This document shows, piece by piece, positions 1 through 7,531 of a stretch of 18,570 nucleotides of DNA; the first letter of the stretch is position 1, and every line of letters begins with the position of its first letter. Both the position numbers and the translations under genes were made by a program. The notes under the pieces were generated by a model. The model made no database searches. It was not told where the DNA came from and saw only the letters and a list, made by a program, of their open reading frames with translations. Source of the stretch: Candidatus Zixiibacteriota bacterium. GTDB lineage: Bacteria; Zixibacteria; MSB-5A5; SM1-73. Location: positions 1 through 18,570 of the forward strand of contig JAGMFA010000022.1 in NCBI GenBank assembly GCA_023127875.1, written 5' to 3'.

Positions 1-455
1 TCTTGAACCGAGGCGATCTCCGGAGGAATGCTTTTATCATTCTTCCAGGCACAAACTTCCGGAATTGTCACATATTCGGCAAAACAACCATCAGTATCCA
101 CGCCCAGAATCTTCAAGTTCTGACAAATATGTTGTTTTCCGGTCAGGCACTGAAAGCAATGTCCACAGGGGATATGAGTTTCGGCTGAGATGTGATCACC
201 CACCTTGATTCTTTTCACTAAATCTCCCACCTGCACCACCTCTCCGGCAAACTCATGGCCGAAAATCATGGGAGGTTTGATGCGGCTTTGCGACCATTCG
301 TCCCAATTATGAATATGAGCATCGGTTCCGCAGATGGAGGTGGCTTTTACCTTCACTAACACTTCATCCGGTTTGATTTTTGGAATATCAACCGTCACCA
401 GTTCTGCTCCGGGTGCCCTTTCTTTTTTCATAACTGCAAGCATTTTTTCAGACAT
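1..455 (-). CDS. tdh: L-threonine 3-dehydrogenase, N-terminal part (runs off the left edge)
   Basis: Zinc-dependent medium-chain dehydrogenase that oxidises L-threonine to 2-amino-3-ketobutyrate with NAD+. About 151 residues are visible and the NAD-binding half lies outside the window. The GroES-like catalytic domain shows [16 protein letters not shown] (catalytic Cys42), GHEFAGEV (His67-Glu68) and the structural-zinc cysteines Cys97, Cys100, Cys103 and Cys111. The NWDEWSQ stretch is typical of Tdh rather than general alcohol dehydrogenases. The chosen ATG at 453-455 follows a purine-rich AGGAAAGGA; an in-frame ATG at 441-443 is a weaker alternative. The gene has its own promoter at 662-690 and a roughly 200-nt leader, so it is probably separate from the prmC transcription unit. 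A related sorbitol or butanediol dehydrogenase is possible but less likely. Confidence 0.88.
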   Translation of the reverse strand, partial: MSEKMLAVMKKERAPGAELVTVDIPKIKPDEVLVKVKATSICGTDAHIHNWDEWSQSRIKPPMIFGHEFAGEVVQVGDLVKRIKVGDHISAETHIPCGHCFQCLTGKQHICQNLKILGVDTDGCFAEYVTIPEVCAWKNDKSIPPEIASVQ

Positions 456-507
456 GGGATTTTTCCTTTCCTTCGGATCCTGCGGACCGTGAGTGCAAAA
501 ATAAAAG

Positions 508-537
508 AAGCAGAGCTGTTTTAGTCTAACTCTGCTT
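508..537 (-). terminator. Terminator-like hairpin in the tdh leader
   Basis: On the minus strand the 8-bp stem AAGCAGAG / CTCTGCTT encloses a 14-nt loop and is followed by CTTTTATTTTTG. It lies downstream of the tdh promoter and about 52 nt before the start codon, so it is placed as an attenuator would be rather than as the end of a gene. On the plus strand it is followed only by a short T run and has no gene to terminate. Confidence 0.45.
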
Positions 538-543
538 TTCAAT

Positions 544-618
544 TCACTGGAGGAATGTAGTTCTCTTCTGTGCTCGGTTTATCCTCTCCAACTTTAACCT
601 ATTATCAGGATTAGGCAT
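544..618 (-). CDS. Possible 24-residue leader peptide upstream of tdh
   Basis: An ATG at 616-618 opens a 24-codon frame that ends with TGA at 544-546, seven bases before the terminator-like hairpin. It contains two adjacent threonine codons (…KRTTFLQ). The position inside the transcribed leader and the stop just before a hairpin resemble attenuation leaders. However, no Shine-Dalgarno is visible and two threonines are few, so it could be a chance ORF. Confidence 0.2.
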   Translation of the reverse strand: MPNPDNRLKLERINRAQKRTTFLQ

Positions 619-661
619 GGAGCTTGTTGTGATTTGTTCGTTCTCGATTTTTCTTCATTCG

Positions 662-690
662 ATAATATCAAATTTGTGGGAGTTTGTCAA
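662..690 (-). promoter_or_regulatory. Sigma70-type promoter for tdh
   Basis: On the minus strand a perfect -35 box TTGACA (complement of 685-690) is followed after 17 bases by a -10 box TATTAT (complement of 662-667). This is the best promoter match in the window. Transcription would start near 655, giving a 5' leader of about 200 nt before the tdh ATG at 455. Confidence 0.7.
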
Positions 691-746
691 GAAAAATGGC
701 CAGTCAAAGTTTCCCAAGGAATCTACCACCCTGCGCAGGCTGAAAG

Positions 747-803
747 CTCATTTGAGTTCCTATGGTCATTTGACTCAACTGAGATTCAAATGAACAACTG
801 ACC
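747..803. repeat. CTCATTTGAGT…CAACTGACC palindromic repeat, copy 1
   Basis: The words CTCATTTGAGT, TGACTCAACTGAGA and CAACTGACC followed by GCGGCTAC recur in rearranged form at 6165-6194 and 15085-15116. This copy is expanded and holds several internal inverted repeats. Confidence 0.55.
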
Positions 804-832
804 TGCGGCTACCCACACCCACCTGTTAACTC

Positions 833-900
833 GTTGTTGCGGGGGGCCCCTGCCCCGCAACAACTCCGGTTCGTGGTGGGACACCCCAAAACCAACGCTT
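833..900. repeat. GTTGTTGCGGGG double-hairpin repeat, copy 1
   Basis: A perfect 12-bp stem (GTTGTTGCGGGG at 833-844 with CCCCGCAACAAC at 853-864) is followed by a weaker second stem, GGTTCGTGGTG with CACCCCAAAACC. The same two-hairpin design is found at 3564-3638. It starts a few bases past the prmC stop and could act as a 3'-end RNA structure, but no T run follows. Confidence 0.65.
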
Positions 901-903
901 CTG

Positions 904-1770
904 TTAGGTCCTATATGTCACCACTATTCTTTCTATTCCTCCCAGATCCTTCTTCATCTCCGTATTTTCGAACTCTTTCTGGCTTCGAATCAGGTCTGCA
1001 ACTTTGGTTGCTTGACCCAAGCCCACCTCCAGAGCCAATATGCCGCCTTTTTTTAAGAAAGCAAGCGAGCCTTCGATTATCCTTTTATGGAAAAACGTTC
1101 CCTCTTCATCAGTTCTCAAAGCCACGATGGGCTCATAGTCTTTTACCTCTTTGGGAAGGTGGTCAAATTCATCCTGGCTCACATAAGGCGGATTCGAAAC
1201 CACACAACTGATCTTGCCTTCTATATTTTTATTCCTCAACGGCCCAATCAGATCACCACAGAGAAATTCGATCTGGTTTTCTACCTCTTGGCTTTTCGCG
1301 TTCTCTTTTGCCACCTTCAAAGCATCAGACGAAATATCAGTGGCAAAGACAAAACAGCTTTTGAGATTTTTAGCTAAACTAATGGCGATCGCTCCAGAGC
1401 CGGTGCCTAAATCAATGATTTTGGGCTGGGGGAAATCTTTTATGTGTTCGATTATAATCTCCACTAAAATCTCCGTTTCCGGGCGGGGGATTAGAACACT
1501 TTCGTTCAACTTAAATTCCAAACCAAAGAATTCTGTGCTCCCGATAATATATTGTAGCGGCTTTCCAGCGATTCTTTCCTGGATGAAGTGGTTGAACTTT
1601 TCTATTTGTTGAGGAGTTAAGATTCGATCTCGGTCCAAATAAAGATCTATCTTTTTGGCATTAAGAACCGCCTCCAGCAAAAGCTCAGCATTGGTGCGGG
1701 GGCGGTCAATCCCTTTCGCTCGTAACTTTTCTACTGCTTGATTAAGTACCTCAAGGCAGGTATTGCTCAT
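904..1770 (-). CDS. prmC: Release factor glutamine methyltransferase PrmC
   Basis: S-adenosylmethionine-dependent enzyme that methylates the glutamine of the GGQ motif in RF1 and RF2. The 288-residue length is normal. An N-terminal helical domain (about 1-85) is followed by a Rossmann methyltransferase fold with DLGTGSGAIAI at about 120-130 (SAM binding) and the diagnostic NPPY at 193-196, preceded by VVS. The C-terminal GGIERIVVTYR is also typical. Its start lies 5 bases after the stop of the small Tat ORF, so it is probably co-transcribed and perhaps translationally coupled, because no good Shine-Dalgarno precedes it. Its substrate RF1 is encoded at 6258-7328. The two genes are usually adjacent but here are separated by four genes. 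Confidence 0.96.
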   Translation of the reverse strand: MSNTCLEVLNQAVEKLRAKGIDRPRTNAELLLEAVLNAKKIDLYLDRDRILTPQQIEKFNHFIQERIAGKPLQYIIGSTEFFGLEFKLNESVLIPRPETEILVEIIIEHIKDFPQPKIIDLGTGSGAIAISLAKNLKSCFVFATDISSDALKVAKENAKSQEVENQIEFLCGDLIGPLRNKNIEGKISCVVSNPPYVSQDEFDHLPKEVKDYEPIVALRTDEEGTFFHKRIIEGSLAFLKKGGILALEVGLGQATKVADLIRSQKEFENTEMKKDLGGIERIVVTYRT

Positions 1771-1775
1771 AGGAT

Positions 1776-2036
1776 TTAAGAGACAAATTCAGGTGGAATG
1801 CGGAAGTCTAAAAAATCTTTCAACCCTTCCTCTTTCTTCTTTTGACATTCGAAAGCCAAGTCTGGGGCAGAGCAGCCCCTACGCGGGGATCCATAAAGCC
1901 AGTTTTTAACTCCGAACTTTGTCTTTGTTGCCTCAAAGGGTTTTGAAAAAGATCTTCTTGCAAAGATGGTGGGCACAAGCGAAAACGCCAGGCTGGCAAG
2001 ACCAAATATCTTTAAAAATTTTCTGCGACTTAACAT
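1776..2036 (-). CDS. Small Tat-signal protein, function unknown, possibly a gene remnant
   Basis: This 86-residue ORF begins with a clear twin-arginine leader, SRRKFLKIFGLASLAFSLVP, and has a good ribosome site (AGAGGATC before ATG). Export of a folded or cofactor-bearing product is therefore predicted. The remaining 55 residues are basic then charged (QKKKEEGLKDFLDF) and match no family I recognise. The stretch encoding SPRRGCSAPDL is made of a GC-rich palindrome (GGGGCTGCTCTGCCCC with CCGCGTAGG words, 1862-1889). That palindrome resembles the intergenic repeat at 18314-18389, which suggests a repeat inserted in or truncated an older gene. It sits between tldE and prmC with 5 bases to prmC. 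Either a real short exported peptide or the 5' remnant of a longer Tat protein is possible. Confidence 0.5.
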   Translation of the reverse strand: MLSRRKFLKIFGLASLAFSLVPTIFARRSFSKPFEATKTKFGVKNWLYGSPRRGCSAPDLAFECQKKKEEGLKDFLDFRIPPEFVS

Positions 2037-2059
2037 TTTGATCCTCTGTTTGTTTGGGT

Positions 2060-2180
2060 GTCAACAGATTAGTCAACGGATGTAGCGGATTAAGCGCCCA
2101 ACGGGCTCAGACGAGCCCCCGCCTGGGGGCGTCCGTCTGGACGGATTATATCTGTTGTATCCGTTTAATCCGTTGATAGA
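2060..2180. repeat. MITE-like element with GC-rich palindromic core
   Basis: Roughly 120 bp lie between tldE and the Tat ORF. The terminal parts TCAACGGATGTAGCGGAT (2073-2090) and ATCCGTTTAATCCGTTGA (2159-2176) form an imperfect terminal inverted repeat. The core GGGCTCAGACGAGCCCCCG (about 2103-2121) continues into CTGGGGGCGTCCGTCTGG. The core recurs inside the DUF1385 gene (8260-8320), and the ends recur at 9623-9652. Confidence 0.6.
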
Positions 2181-2189
2181 TATTTCGAC

Positions 2190-3524
2190 CTACCCTCCTA
2201 TAAACGCAAACTCCTTTATCTTCATCGCCGGCACATACATTACCACACCGAATTGGGGGCACAATTTTCTCTCTTTGCTCATCATCTCCGCATTGGAGAA
2301 AGCCTCTAAGATGCTTTGCCCTATTCGCATGTTGGAAACCGCAGATTTGATTTTTCCATCTTCTATCAGAAAAGTCCCGTCTCTGGTTGTTCCGGTCACC
2401 TGTGTCTTCATGGGATTCATATAGTTGATGTACCAGAAATGAGTTATCAAAATTCCCTTCTCAGTTGATGAGATCATATCCTCGATGCTGGAGTCTCCAG
2501 GAGACATAACCATGTTTTTGGGATAGGGACCAAAGGTGTTGTTAGGCGGAAGAGCGTGGCCGGTGGACTTTACCCCAGCTTTGTTTGCATAGTAAGAATT
2601 GTACACCACCCCCTTGGCCATACCGTTCTCGATTAGGGGAACTCTCTTTTTGGGCACGCCCTCATAATCAAAAGGCATAGCGTTCATTACCGAATGGAAG
2701 GGGTCTTCAACGATGGTGATTTTATCGCTGGTGATCTTCTCTCCCATATTTCTGGCCATAAAACTTCGCCCCTGAAGAAAAGTCTTTGCTCCAAAACCCA
2801 AGAATCCTAAAAATAAAAGAAGGGATGCCACCGCCGCCTCTTCTAAGATAACGGTATACTTGCCCGGGGGTAGGTCGATCGGGTTCTCAGAGAGGGTGGC
2901 TTTGAGAGTTGCTCTGCGGGTGATGCTTTCTATATCGATTTTATTCACATCCCGGTCGTATCCCTGCGCCCATCCGGAGACCGTATCTCCTGCGCTTACG
3001 GTGAGTGAAAAATGCACCTTTGTCTCCTCGAAGAACTGTTTTGTCCCTAAGGAATTTACCACTGCGGTAACATCGGTTTCTGTCTTGAATGCTCCCGTGC
3101 CTGCTAATTTTTGAGCCTTACATCTTCTCACCGTCTTCTCAACATCTTTTGCTCTGTCCATTGGAGAATACTCGGAGGTTCTCTGATAGAAACCTTCGAC
3201 TTCCGGAGCCGGTGAAGAGGAGGGTAGAGAGACAAAATCGGGGTCTTCTTTCTGATAACTGGCGATCTGTGTGGCAGTCTTTACCACTTCTTTGATGGAG
3301 TCATCATCTATTCGGTTGGTCACCGCCACCCCGATCTTTTTGTCCAGAATCGTCCTTGCCATGACGGTATGATCCGAACGGGATATATTTTGCCGAATTA
3401 CATTTTCCGCAAGCTGGGTGAAGTCGAATTTCTCCCCAAGCAGGACCAATTCGGTCTGATCCGCCTGAGAGGATACAAGCCCTTTTGTTAGAATCTCGAA
3501 TGCTTTATCTTTCTCCATCATCAT
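2190..3524 (-). CDS. tldE: TldE/PmbA-type partner subunit of the TldD/TldE metalloprotease
   Basis: This 444-residue member of the TldD/PmbA family is the subunit without the zinc site. Where TldD has HExxxH it reads LEEAAVASLLLFLGF. In E. coli TldD and TldE form a heterodimer that degrades unfolded peptides and matures microcin B17. The N-terminal domain, the central VDLPPGKYTVIL-type strand and the C-terminal VTGTTRDGTFLIEDGKI block are family features. Three consecutive ATG codons open the ORF (3516-3524), and the first follows GGAG at 8 bases. It lies 137 bp downstream of tldD, with a double-hairpin repeat in the gap. It is probably co-transcribed with tldD, although the repeat could lower expression relative to tldD. 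Confidence 0.92.
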   Translation of the reverse strand: MMMEKDKAFEILTKGLVSSQADQTELVLLGEKFDFTQLAENVIRQNISRSDHTVMARTILDKKIGVAVTNRIDDDSIKEVVKTATQIASYQKEDPDFVSLPSSSPAPEVEGFYQRTSEYSPMDRAKDVEKTVRRCKAQKLAGTGAFKTETDVTAVVNSLGTKQFFEETKVHFSLTVSAGDTVSGWAQGYDRDVNKIDIESITRRATLKATLSENPIDLPPGKYTVILEEAAVASLLLFLGFLGFGAKTFLQGRSFMARNMGEKITSDKITIVEDPFHSVMNAMPFDYEGVPKKRVPLIENGMAKGVVYNSYYANKAGVKSTGHALPPNNTFGPYPKNMVMSPGDSSIEDMISSTEKGILITHFWYINYMNPMKTQVTGTTRDGTFLIEDGKIKSAVSNMRIGQSILEAFSNAEMMSKERKLCPQFGVVMYVPAMKIKEFAFIGG

Positions 3525-3563
3525 TGGATTTTCTCCATAAGAATTATGCCGGATCAGCTATTT

Positions 3564-3638
3564 GTTGTTGCGGGGTACCTTACCCCGCAACACTTCTGGT
3601 TCAGGGTGAGGATTCATCCTGAAGGGCACCCCGAACCA
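3564..3638. repeat. GTTGTTGCGGGG double-hairpin repeat, copy 2
   Basis: The first stem is GTTGTTGCGGGG (3564-3575) with CCCCGCAACAC (3583-3593). The second is GGTTCAGGGTG (3598-3608) with CACCCCGAACC (about 3628-3638), matching at 10 of 11 positions. It lies in the gap between tldD and tldE, and like copy 1 it follows the stop of a minus-strand gene. Confidence 0.65.
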
Positions 3639-3661
3639 ACCTCTCGAAAATTCGACTCAAA

Positions 3662-5107
3662 TCAGTGACCCACCTTCACATTTCTGAACCTGGCGGGTGA
3701 GGCGCCCTGGCTGGTGGGCATGCTCTGTGGGGGCTGACCTTTACCACAGTTGGGAGTGCCCCAGATCTCCCAGTATTTTTCATTAGCAATAGCGTCGCAG
3801 GAATTCCAGAACTTAACTGTATTTCCAGAATAGGAGGGATTTTTGATCATCTCGCCTAATTTGCCATTTTTAATCTCCCATCCAATCTCACAGCCCATTT
3901 GAAAACTCTCCCGGGTGTCGTCAATAGACCAGGTGCGCACCGTTCGCATATAGATACCATCATCCACTTCGGAGATCATCTCCCCCAAAGTCTTATCGCC
4001 GGGCAAAAGATTCACGTTGATTATTCGAACTATGGGAACGTTTGCCCAACCGTTGGCTCGCATACAGGCATTGCTGGTTGTTCCCACCTGGGGTGCAGTC
4101 TCACGGGAGCTAAGATAACCTACCAGAATTCCGTCTTTGATCAAAAAGCTTTTGCTAGCTTTTACCCCTTCGTCATCGTAACCAAAGGTTCCCAAGCCAA
4201 AGGGACAGGTGGAATCGTTCACCACGTTCACTATCTTTGAGCCATATCTCAAATTGTTCAATTTATCCGGTGTGGCAAAACTGGTTCCAGAAAAATTTCT
4301 TTCTGACCCAAACACCCGGTCCAGTTCCAAGGCATGCCCGATAGATTCATGTATTTGCAGGGACATCTGGGGACCGTCTAAGATTAGGGTGGTTTTTTTG
4401 GAGGGACACTCTTTGGCAGAAAGCAATGCCACCGCCTCCTCTGCGATCCTTCTGGCATTTTTTTCAAAGCCTAACTCACCGATAAGCTCATATCCCTTAG
4501 TCTGGTGCTGTCCGCTGGAGTTGGGATATGATCTTGTCCCCATCTGCCGGTGGCTTTTCATGGCGGTGGCAGAAATACCGCTGCCGCTCTGGATTAACGT
4601 CTGTCGGATAATCGATCCTTCTGAGCTGGCAAAGAATTTGTTCCTTTTTATAAAGCTCATATAAGATTCGGACTGGTTTATCCCGGAGACTTCTTTCATC
4701 AAGCTGTCCAGGAACAACAGATAATCAAGTTTCTCTTTCAGAGAAATGGGAAAGGGATCGGAGACGATGGGAGTTTCATACGAATCTATGATTTTCTCCA
4801 CAGGCGAGAAAACTATATCCTTGTTTTTTACTCGAGAGCTGGCCCGAGCGATCTCCGTGGCCTGCTGACTCACTCTTTGGACACTTTCCTGATTTACATC
4901 GGCGCTGGCGGCAAATCCCCAGGCACCGTTGACCATCACCCTGATCCCGAAGCCAAAATCGGTGGATTTTTCGATCAACTCCGCCATCCCGTTTCTGACG
5001 CTTATATTCTCCTCCTTTATCTCCTCAACTCTTATGTCTGCGTAACTTGCTCCTTTATCTTTGGTTACAGATAAAGCCAGCTCAGCTAATTTTGTATAGT
5101 CTTCCAT
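3662..5107 (-). CDS. tldD: TldD-type zinc metalloprotease, catalytic subunit
   Basis: The 481-residue length is typical of the family. The zinc-binding HExxxH motif is HESIGH at 253-258, inside SLQIHESIGHALELDR, followed by the FSGTSFATP block. Cys454 in TPNCGKGQPPQS fits the third zinc ligand known from E. coli TldD. The C-terminal GASPARFRNVKVG is characteristic of this branch. Partnered with TldE (2190-3524), it should form a cytoplasmic heterodimer that cleaves unfolded or modified peptides. The ATG follows AAGGAGAGG. The gene begins 24 bp after the stop of the membrane-protein gene, so the two are likely one operon. Natural substrates in this lineage cannot be read from the sequence. Confidence 0.95.
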   Translation of the reverse strand: MEDYTKLAELALSVTKDKGASYADIRVEEIKEENISVRNGMAELIEKSTDFGFGIRVMVNGAWGFAASADVNQESVQRVSQQATEIARASSRVKNKDIVFSPVEKIIDSYETPIVSDPFPISLKEKLDYLLFLDSLMKEVSGINQSESYMSFIKRNKFFASSEGSIIRQTLIQSGSGISATAMKSHRQMGTRSYPNSSGQHQTKGYELIGELGFEKNARRIAEEAVALLSAKECPSKKTTLILDGPQMSLQIHESIGHALELDRVFGSERNFSGTSFATPDKLNNLRYGSKIVNVVNDSTCPFGLGTFGYDDEGVKASKSFLIKDGILVGYLSSRETAPQVGTTSNACMRANGWANVPIVRIINVNLLPGDKTLGEMISEVDDGIYMRTVRTWSIDDTRESFQMGCEIGWEIKNGKLGEMIKNPSYSGNTVKFWNSCDAIANEKYWEIWGTPNCGKGQPPQSMPTSQGASPARFRNVKVGH

Positions 5108-5131
5108 ATCGCTTTTTCCTCTCCTTGGCTC

Positions 5132-5980
5132 TCACAGGCTATGGGGAATGGTGAGTATGATAATGGTTGCAATAAAGGAAATAATCACCAGGGTGGAATA
5201 ACCCCGACCAGATACAAGATTCTTGTGTTCGCCCTTACCCCAAAGGGTTCCTTTAACCACAAACAAGGTAAAAAGCCAAAAGATAAACATTATCTGGCCT
5301 TTATTATCGGTCACATCCCCACCAAAGGGAAATGCCTCCCACAATACCCCGAAGGCAAAATAATTCATCGACCATCCGAAGGGAAAAAATCCTATAAACA
5401 GAAGAAAAAGAGTTAGAGCACAGAATTTGACTGATTTCCTCAAAGTGTTTTTGCCCTTTTTTAGATCTATGGCTGAAAACATAGTTAGGGTTGCGAAAAA
5501 GAAAGCGGCAAAGATGCAGAAAACATGGGGAATAACGATATAGGCGGGGACTTCCCCTTCAAACTTGAGTCGAATGGGCTTAACTTGGTCTGAGCTTTTC
5601 TCCGGCAGGGTGACTTTCATCTCACCTTCCGAACATAGACTAACAGCTTCCAGGTAATACCAGGCTTTCATCCCTTTGGGATGAAGAGGTATGGATGCTG
5701 CAAACACATTTTCCACACCTGTCGCAGGGTTCATCTTAACCGACTGATACTTGCCATCTTTTCCGATTTTGTAAAAGAGCCTCACCTCTGAGGCACCTTT
5801 TACTTTCGCTGATATCAGGGGAACCTCGTCCCCCACCTGTTTGGGAACTGTGGTGTGCTCAATCAGGATGCCCTGCTGTTTGATCGTCTCATGAACAGAA
5901 CGTACTGCTGTGGTCTTTCTGGTAAGAACCAAAAAGAAAACGGTAAAAAGAAAAGCGACTAAAATTCTCCAGAACTTCAT
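5132..5980 (-). CDS. Membrane protein with extracytoplasmic domain, function unknown
   Basis: This 282-residue protein has an N-terminal hydrophobic segment (about 5-22, signal anchor or signal peptide). A beta-rich extracytoplasmic region follows (about 30-145, VPLISAKVKGASEVRLFYKIG… WYYLEA), resembling an immunoglobulin-like fold. The C-terminal half has four or so membrane spans (about 150-173, 185-205, 228-246 and 262-280). The loop WEAFPFGGDVTDNKGQ between spans looks conserved and may be functional. I do not recognise a named family. The gene lies 24 bp upstream of tldD in the same direction, which suggests co-expression. A role in export or sensing linked to TldD/TldE is only a guess. 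A tandem repeat sits just upstream of the start (6031-6075). Confidence 0.75.
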   Translation of the reverse strand: MKFWRILVAFLFTVFFLVLTRKTTAVRSVHETIKQQGILIEHTTVPKQVGDEVPLISAKVKGASEVRLFYKIGKDGKYQSVKMNPATGVENVFAASIPLHPKGMKAWYYLEAVSLCSEGEMKVTLPEKSSDQVKPIRLKFEGEVPAYIVIPHVFCIFAAFFFATLTMFSAIDLKKGKNTLRKSVKFCALTLFLLFIGFFPFGWSMNYFAFGVLWEAFPFGGDVTDNKGQIMFIFWLFTLFVVKGTLWGKGEHKNLVSGRGYSTLVIISFIATIIILTIPHSL

Positions 5981-6030
5981 TTTTCTCTTTCTTACCTCTC
6001 CTCCTATCTCCCCCTATCCACTGGTGGAAA

Positions 6031-6075
6031 GGGATTCACCCTGAAGGGATTCACCCTGAAGGGATTCACCCTGAA
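6031..6075. repeat. Three perfect tandem copies of a 15-bp unit
   Basis: GGGATTCACCCTGAA is repeated exactly three times in the gap between prfA and the membrane-protein gene. A diverged relative, GGATTCATCCTGAAGGG, lies in the loop of the double-hairpin repeat near 3612-3628. The array is upstream of the membrane-protein gene and could vary in copy number. Confidence 0.9.
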
Positions 6076-6164
6076 GGGGACAGGGAGGGGAGAAGTCTTA
6101 AAGGATAATCTTCATTTGGTAGTCGTCCCGCTTAACCTTGACGCATATTTTTTCTCACCCTAAA

Positions 6165-6194
6165 GGTCAGTTGACTCAAATGAGATGCGGCTAC
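6165..6194. repeat. GTCAGTTGACTCAAATGAG repeat, copy 2
   Basis: GGTCAGTTGACTCAAATGAG followed by ATGCGGCTAC is the inverse of the copy at 15085-15104 and shares words with 747-812. Just downstream, GCGAATTCTGCATCTTGAG (6218-6236) matches 18396-18414 at all but one base, so two repeat modules are adjacent here. Confidence 0.6.
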
Positions 6195-6257
6195 AAAGGT
6201 TGACGGTGGACTGCCTTGCGAATTCTGCATCTTGAGATCGGCGGACGGCGGACATTT

Positions 6258-7328
6258 TTAAATTTTCGAGCTTTCTAATCTCTGCTCCTGTTCCTTCTTT
6301 TTTAAAGCCTCCACAAACTCATCCATCTCTCCGGTTAAGATGTCCTCCAAACGGTATAAAGTCAAGCCAATTCTGTGGTCGGTCACCCGACCTTGAGGAA
6401 AGTTGTAGGTTCTGATTTTCTCGGATCGGTCTCCGCTTCCCACCATGCTTTTTCTTTCCCGGGCGATTTTGGCACTCTGTTCTGCTGTAGCTTTGTCTAA
6501 AAGTCGTGCCCTTAAAACCTTCATGGCTTTGTTCTTATTCTTCAATTGAGACTTTTCATCCTGGCAGGTTACCACCGTATTGGTGGGCAGGTGGGTAATC
6601 CTAACCGCCGAGTCGGTGGTATTAACCGACTGCCCGCCGGGACCGGATGATCGGAACACATCCACCTTTAACTCTTCAGGTTTGATACCCACTTCCACAT
6701 CCTCAGCTTCAGGCAGAACCGCCACCGAGGCGGCAGAGGTGTGGATTCTTCCGGAGGTTTCGGTCACTGGCACCCTTTGCACCCGATGAACTCCGCTTTC
6801 ATATTTCAATTTGCCATAGGCATCGTTCCCCTCCACTAAGAAAATGATCTCCTTGAATCCACCCATCCCGGTGGGGTTGGAGTTCATCACATCCAGCCTC
6901 CACCCGTTTTTCTCCGCATATTTTGAATACATCCGGTAAAGATCAGCGGCAAACAGCGCCGCCTCTTCACCCCCCGTTCCTGCCCTTATCTCCATAATGG
7001 TGTTACGGCTTTCCATCGGGTCCTTGGGCAAAAGCAGAACTTTCAGCTTTTCCTCATACTCCAGCTTTTTAGAATATAGCTCCTCCAACTCCGATTTTGC
7101 TAACTCAACCAGTTCCCGGTCCTCAGATTCTTTGCTGATCTTCTCGTCGTCCTGAATCGATTTGAGCAGGTTTCTGTATTCGGTGGAAAGAGACACAATT
7201 TCACTTAATTCACTGTGCTCTTTGGCAATTTTTTTTAATCTGTTCTTGTTAGAGAGCACTGCCGGATCGGATAAAAGCTGGATCAACTCGTCATATTTTT
7301 CCTCCACCTTTTCCAAAAGATCAAGCAT
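6258..7328 (-). CDS. prfA: Peptide chain release factor 1
   Basis: Class I release factor that reads UAA and UAG in the ribosomal A site and triggers peptide release. The 356-residue length is normal. The anticodon-like PxT motif appears as [14 protein letters not shown] (about 180-195), which distinguishes RF1 from RF2 (SPF). The catalytic GGQ lies in [16 protein letters not shown] (near residue 230), and the glutamine is the methylation target of PrmC. The N-terminal coiled domain and the [15 protein letters not shown]-terminal block are typical. The start ATG (7326-7328) follows AAGGTG. The upstream neighbours DUF1385 and rpmE form a widely conserved order. The usual downstream partner prmC is displaced by about 4.5 kb. 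Confidence 0.97.
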   Translation of the reverse strand: MLDLLEKVEEKYDELIQLLSDPAVLSNKNRLKKIAKEHSELSEIVSLSTEYRNLLKSIQDDEKISKESEDRELVELAKSELEELYSKKLEYEEKLKVLLLPKDPMESRNTIMEIRAGTGGEEAALFAADLYRMYSKYAEKNGWRLDVMNSNPTGMGGFKEIIFLVEGNDAYGKLKYESGVHRVQRVPVTETSGRIHTSAASVAVLPEAEDVEVGIKPEELKVDVFRSSGPGGQSVNTTDSAVRITHLPTNTVVTCQDEKSQLKNKNKAMKVLRARLLDKATAEQSAKIARERKSMVGSGDRSEKIRTYNFPQGRVTDHRIGLTLYRLEDILTGEMDEFVEALKKKEQEQRLESSKI

Positions 7329-7410
7329 AAGATCACCTTCTTCTTCTGCGAAAATTTTCCAAAAAACCTCTTCGTATGACTTTCAGAGTTTATTAAAAAG
7401 GTAATGCCTT

Positions 7411-7487
7411 GAGGCGGGATGAATTCCCGCCTCTATGGAACACGATAGCTTATCGCCCATAGGGCAGGCATTTAGCCTGCCTTTGGG
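7411..7487. repeat. Two GC-rich hairpins between DUF1385 and prfA
   Basis: GAGGCGGGA (7411-7419) pairs perfectly with TCCCGCCTC (7425-7433) around a 5-base loop. A second hairpin, 7456-7487, pairs CCCATAGGGCAGGC with GCCTGCCTTTGGG with small mismatches. Neither is followed by a T run on the minus strand, so they look like repeat-derived RNA structures rather than intrinsic terminators. Confidence 0.6.
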
Positions 7488-7531
7488 ACTTTTCTACAAT
7501 CCTCTCATTTTTATTCACAAAAAGGTCTAAG

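Larger units (their letters stand above)
456..903. other. Intergenic region between prmC and tdh: promoter, leader and repeats
   Basis: This 448-bp gap contains, in minus-strand order, a GTTGTTGCGGGG palindrome just after prmC, a CTCATTTGAGT repeat near 747-803, a consensus promoter, and a long tdh leader with a hairpin followed by a T-rich stretch. I see no convincing protein gene except a possible 24-codon leader ORF at 544-618. Confidence 0.7.

Noticed and set aside
834..1211. 125-codon plus-strand ORF
   Set aside because: It starts in a palindromic repeat and runs antisense through prmC; the composition is not protein-like and prmC is certain.
4209..4664. 151-codon plus-strand ORF
   Set aside because: Antisense shadow of tldD, whose HExxxH motif and length are clear.
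5141..5416. 91-codon Lys-rich plus-strand ORF
   Set aside because: Antisense to the hydrophobic C-terminal half of the membrane-protein gene; the Lys-rich content is the complement of Phe/Leu codons.
6031..6075. CRISPR array
   Set aside because: The 15-bp units are directly adjacent with no spacers; no cas genes are present.
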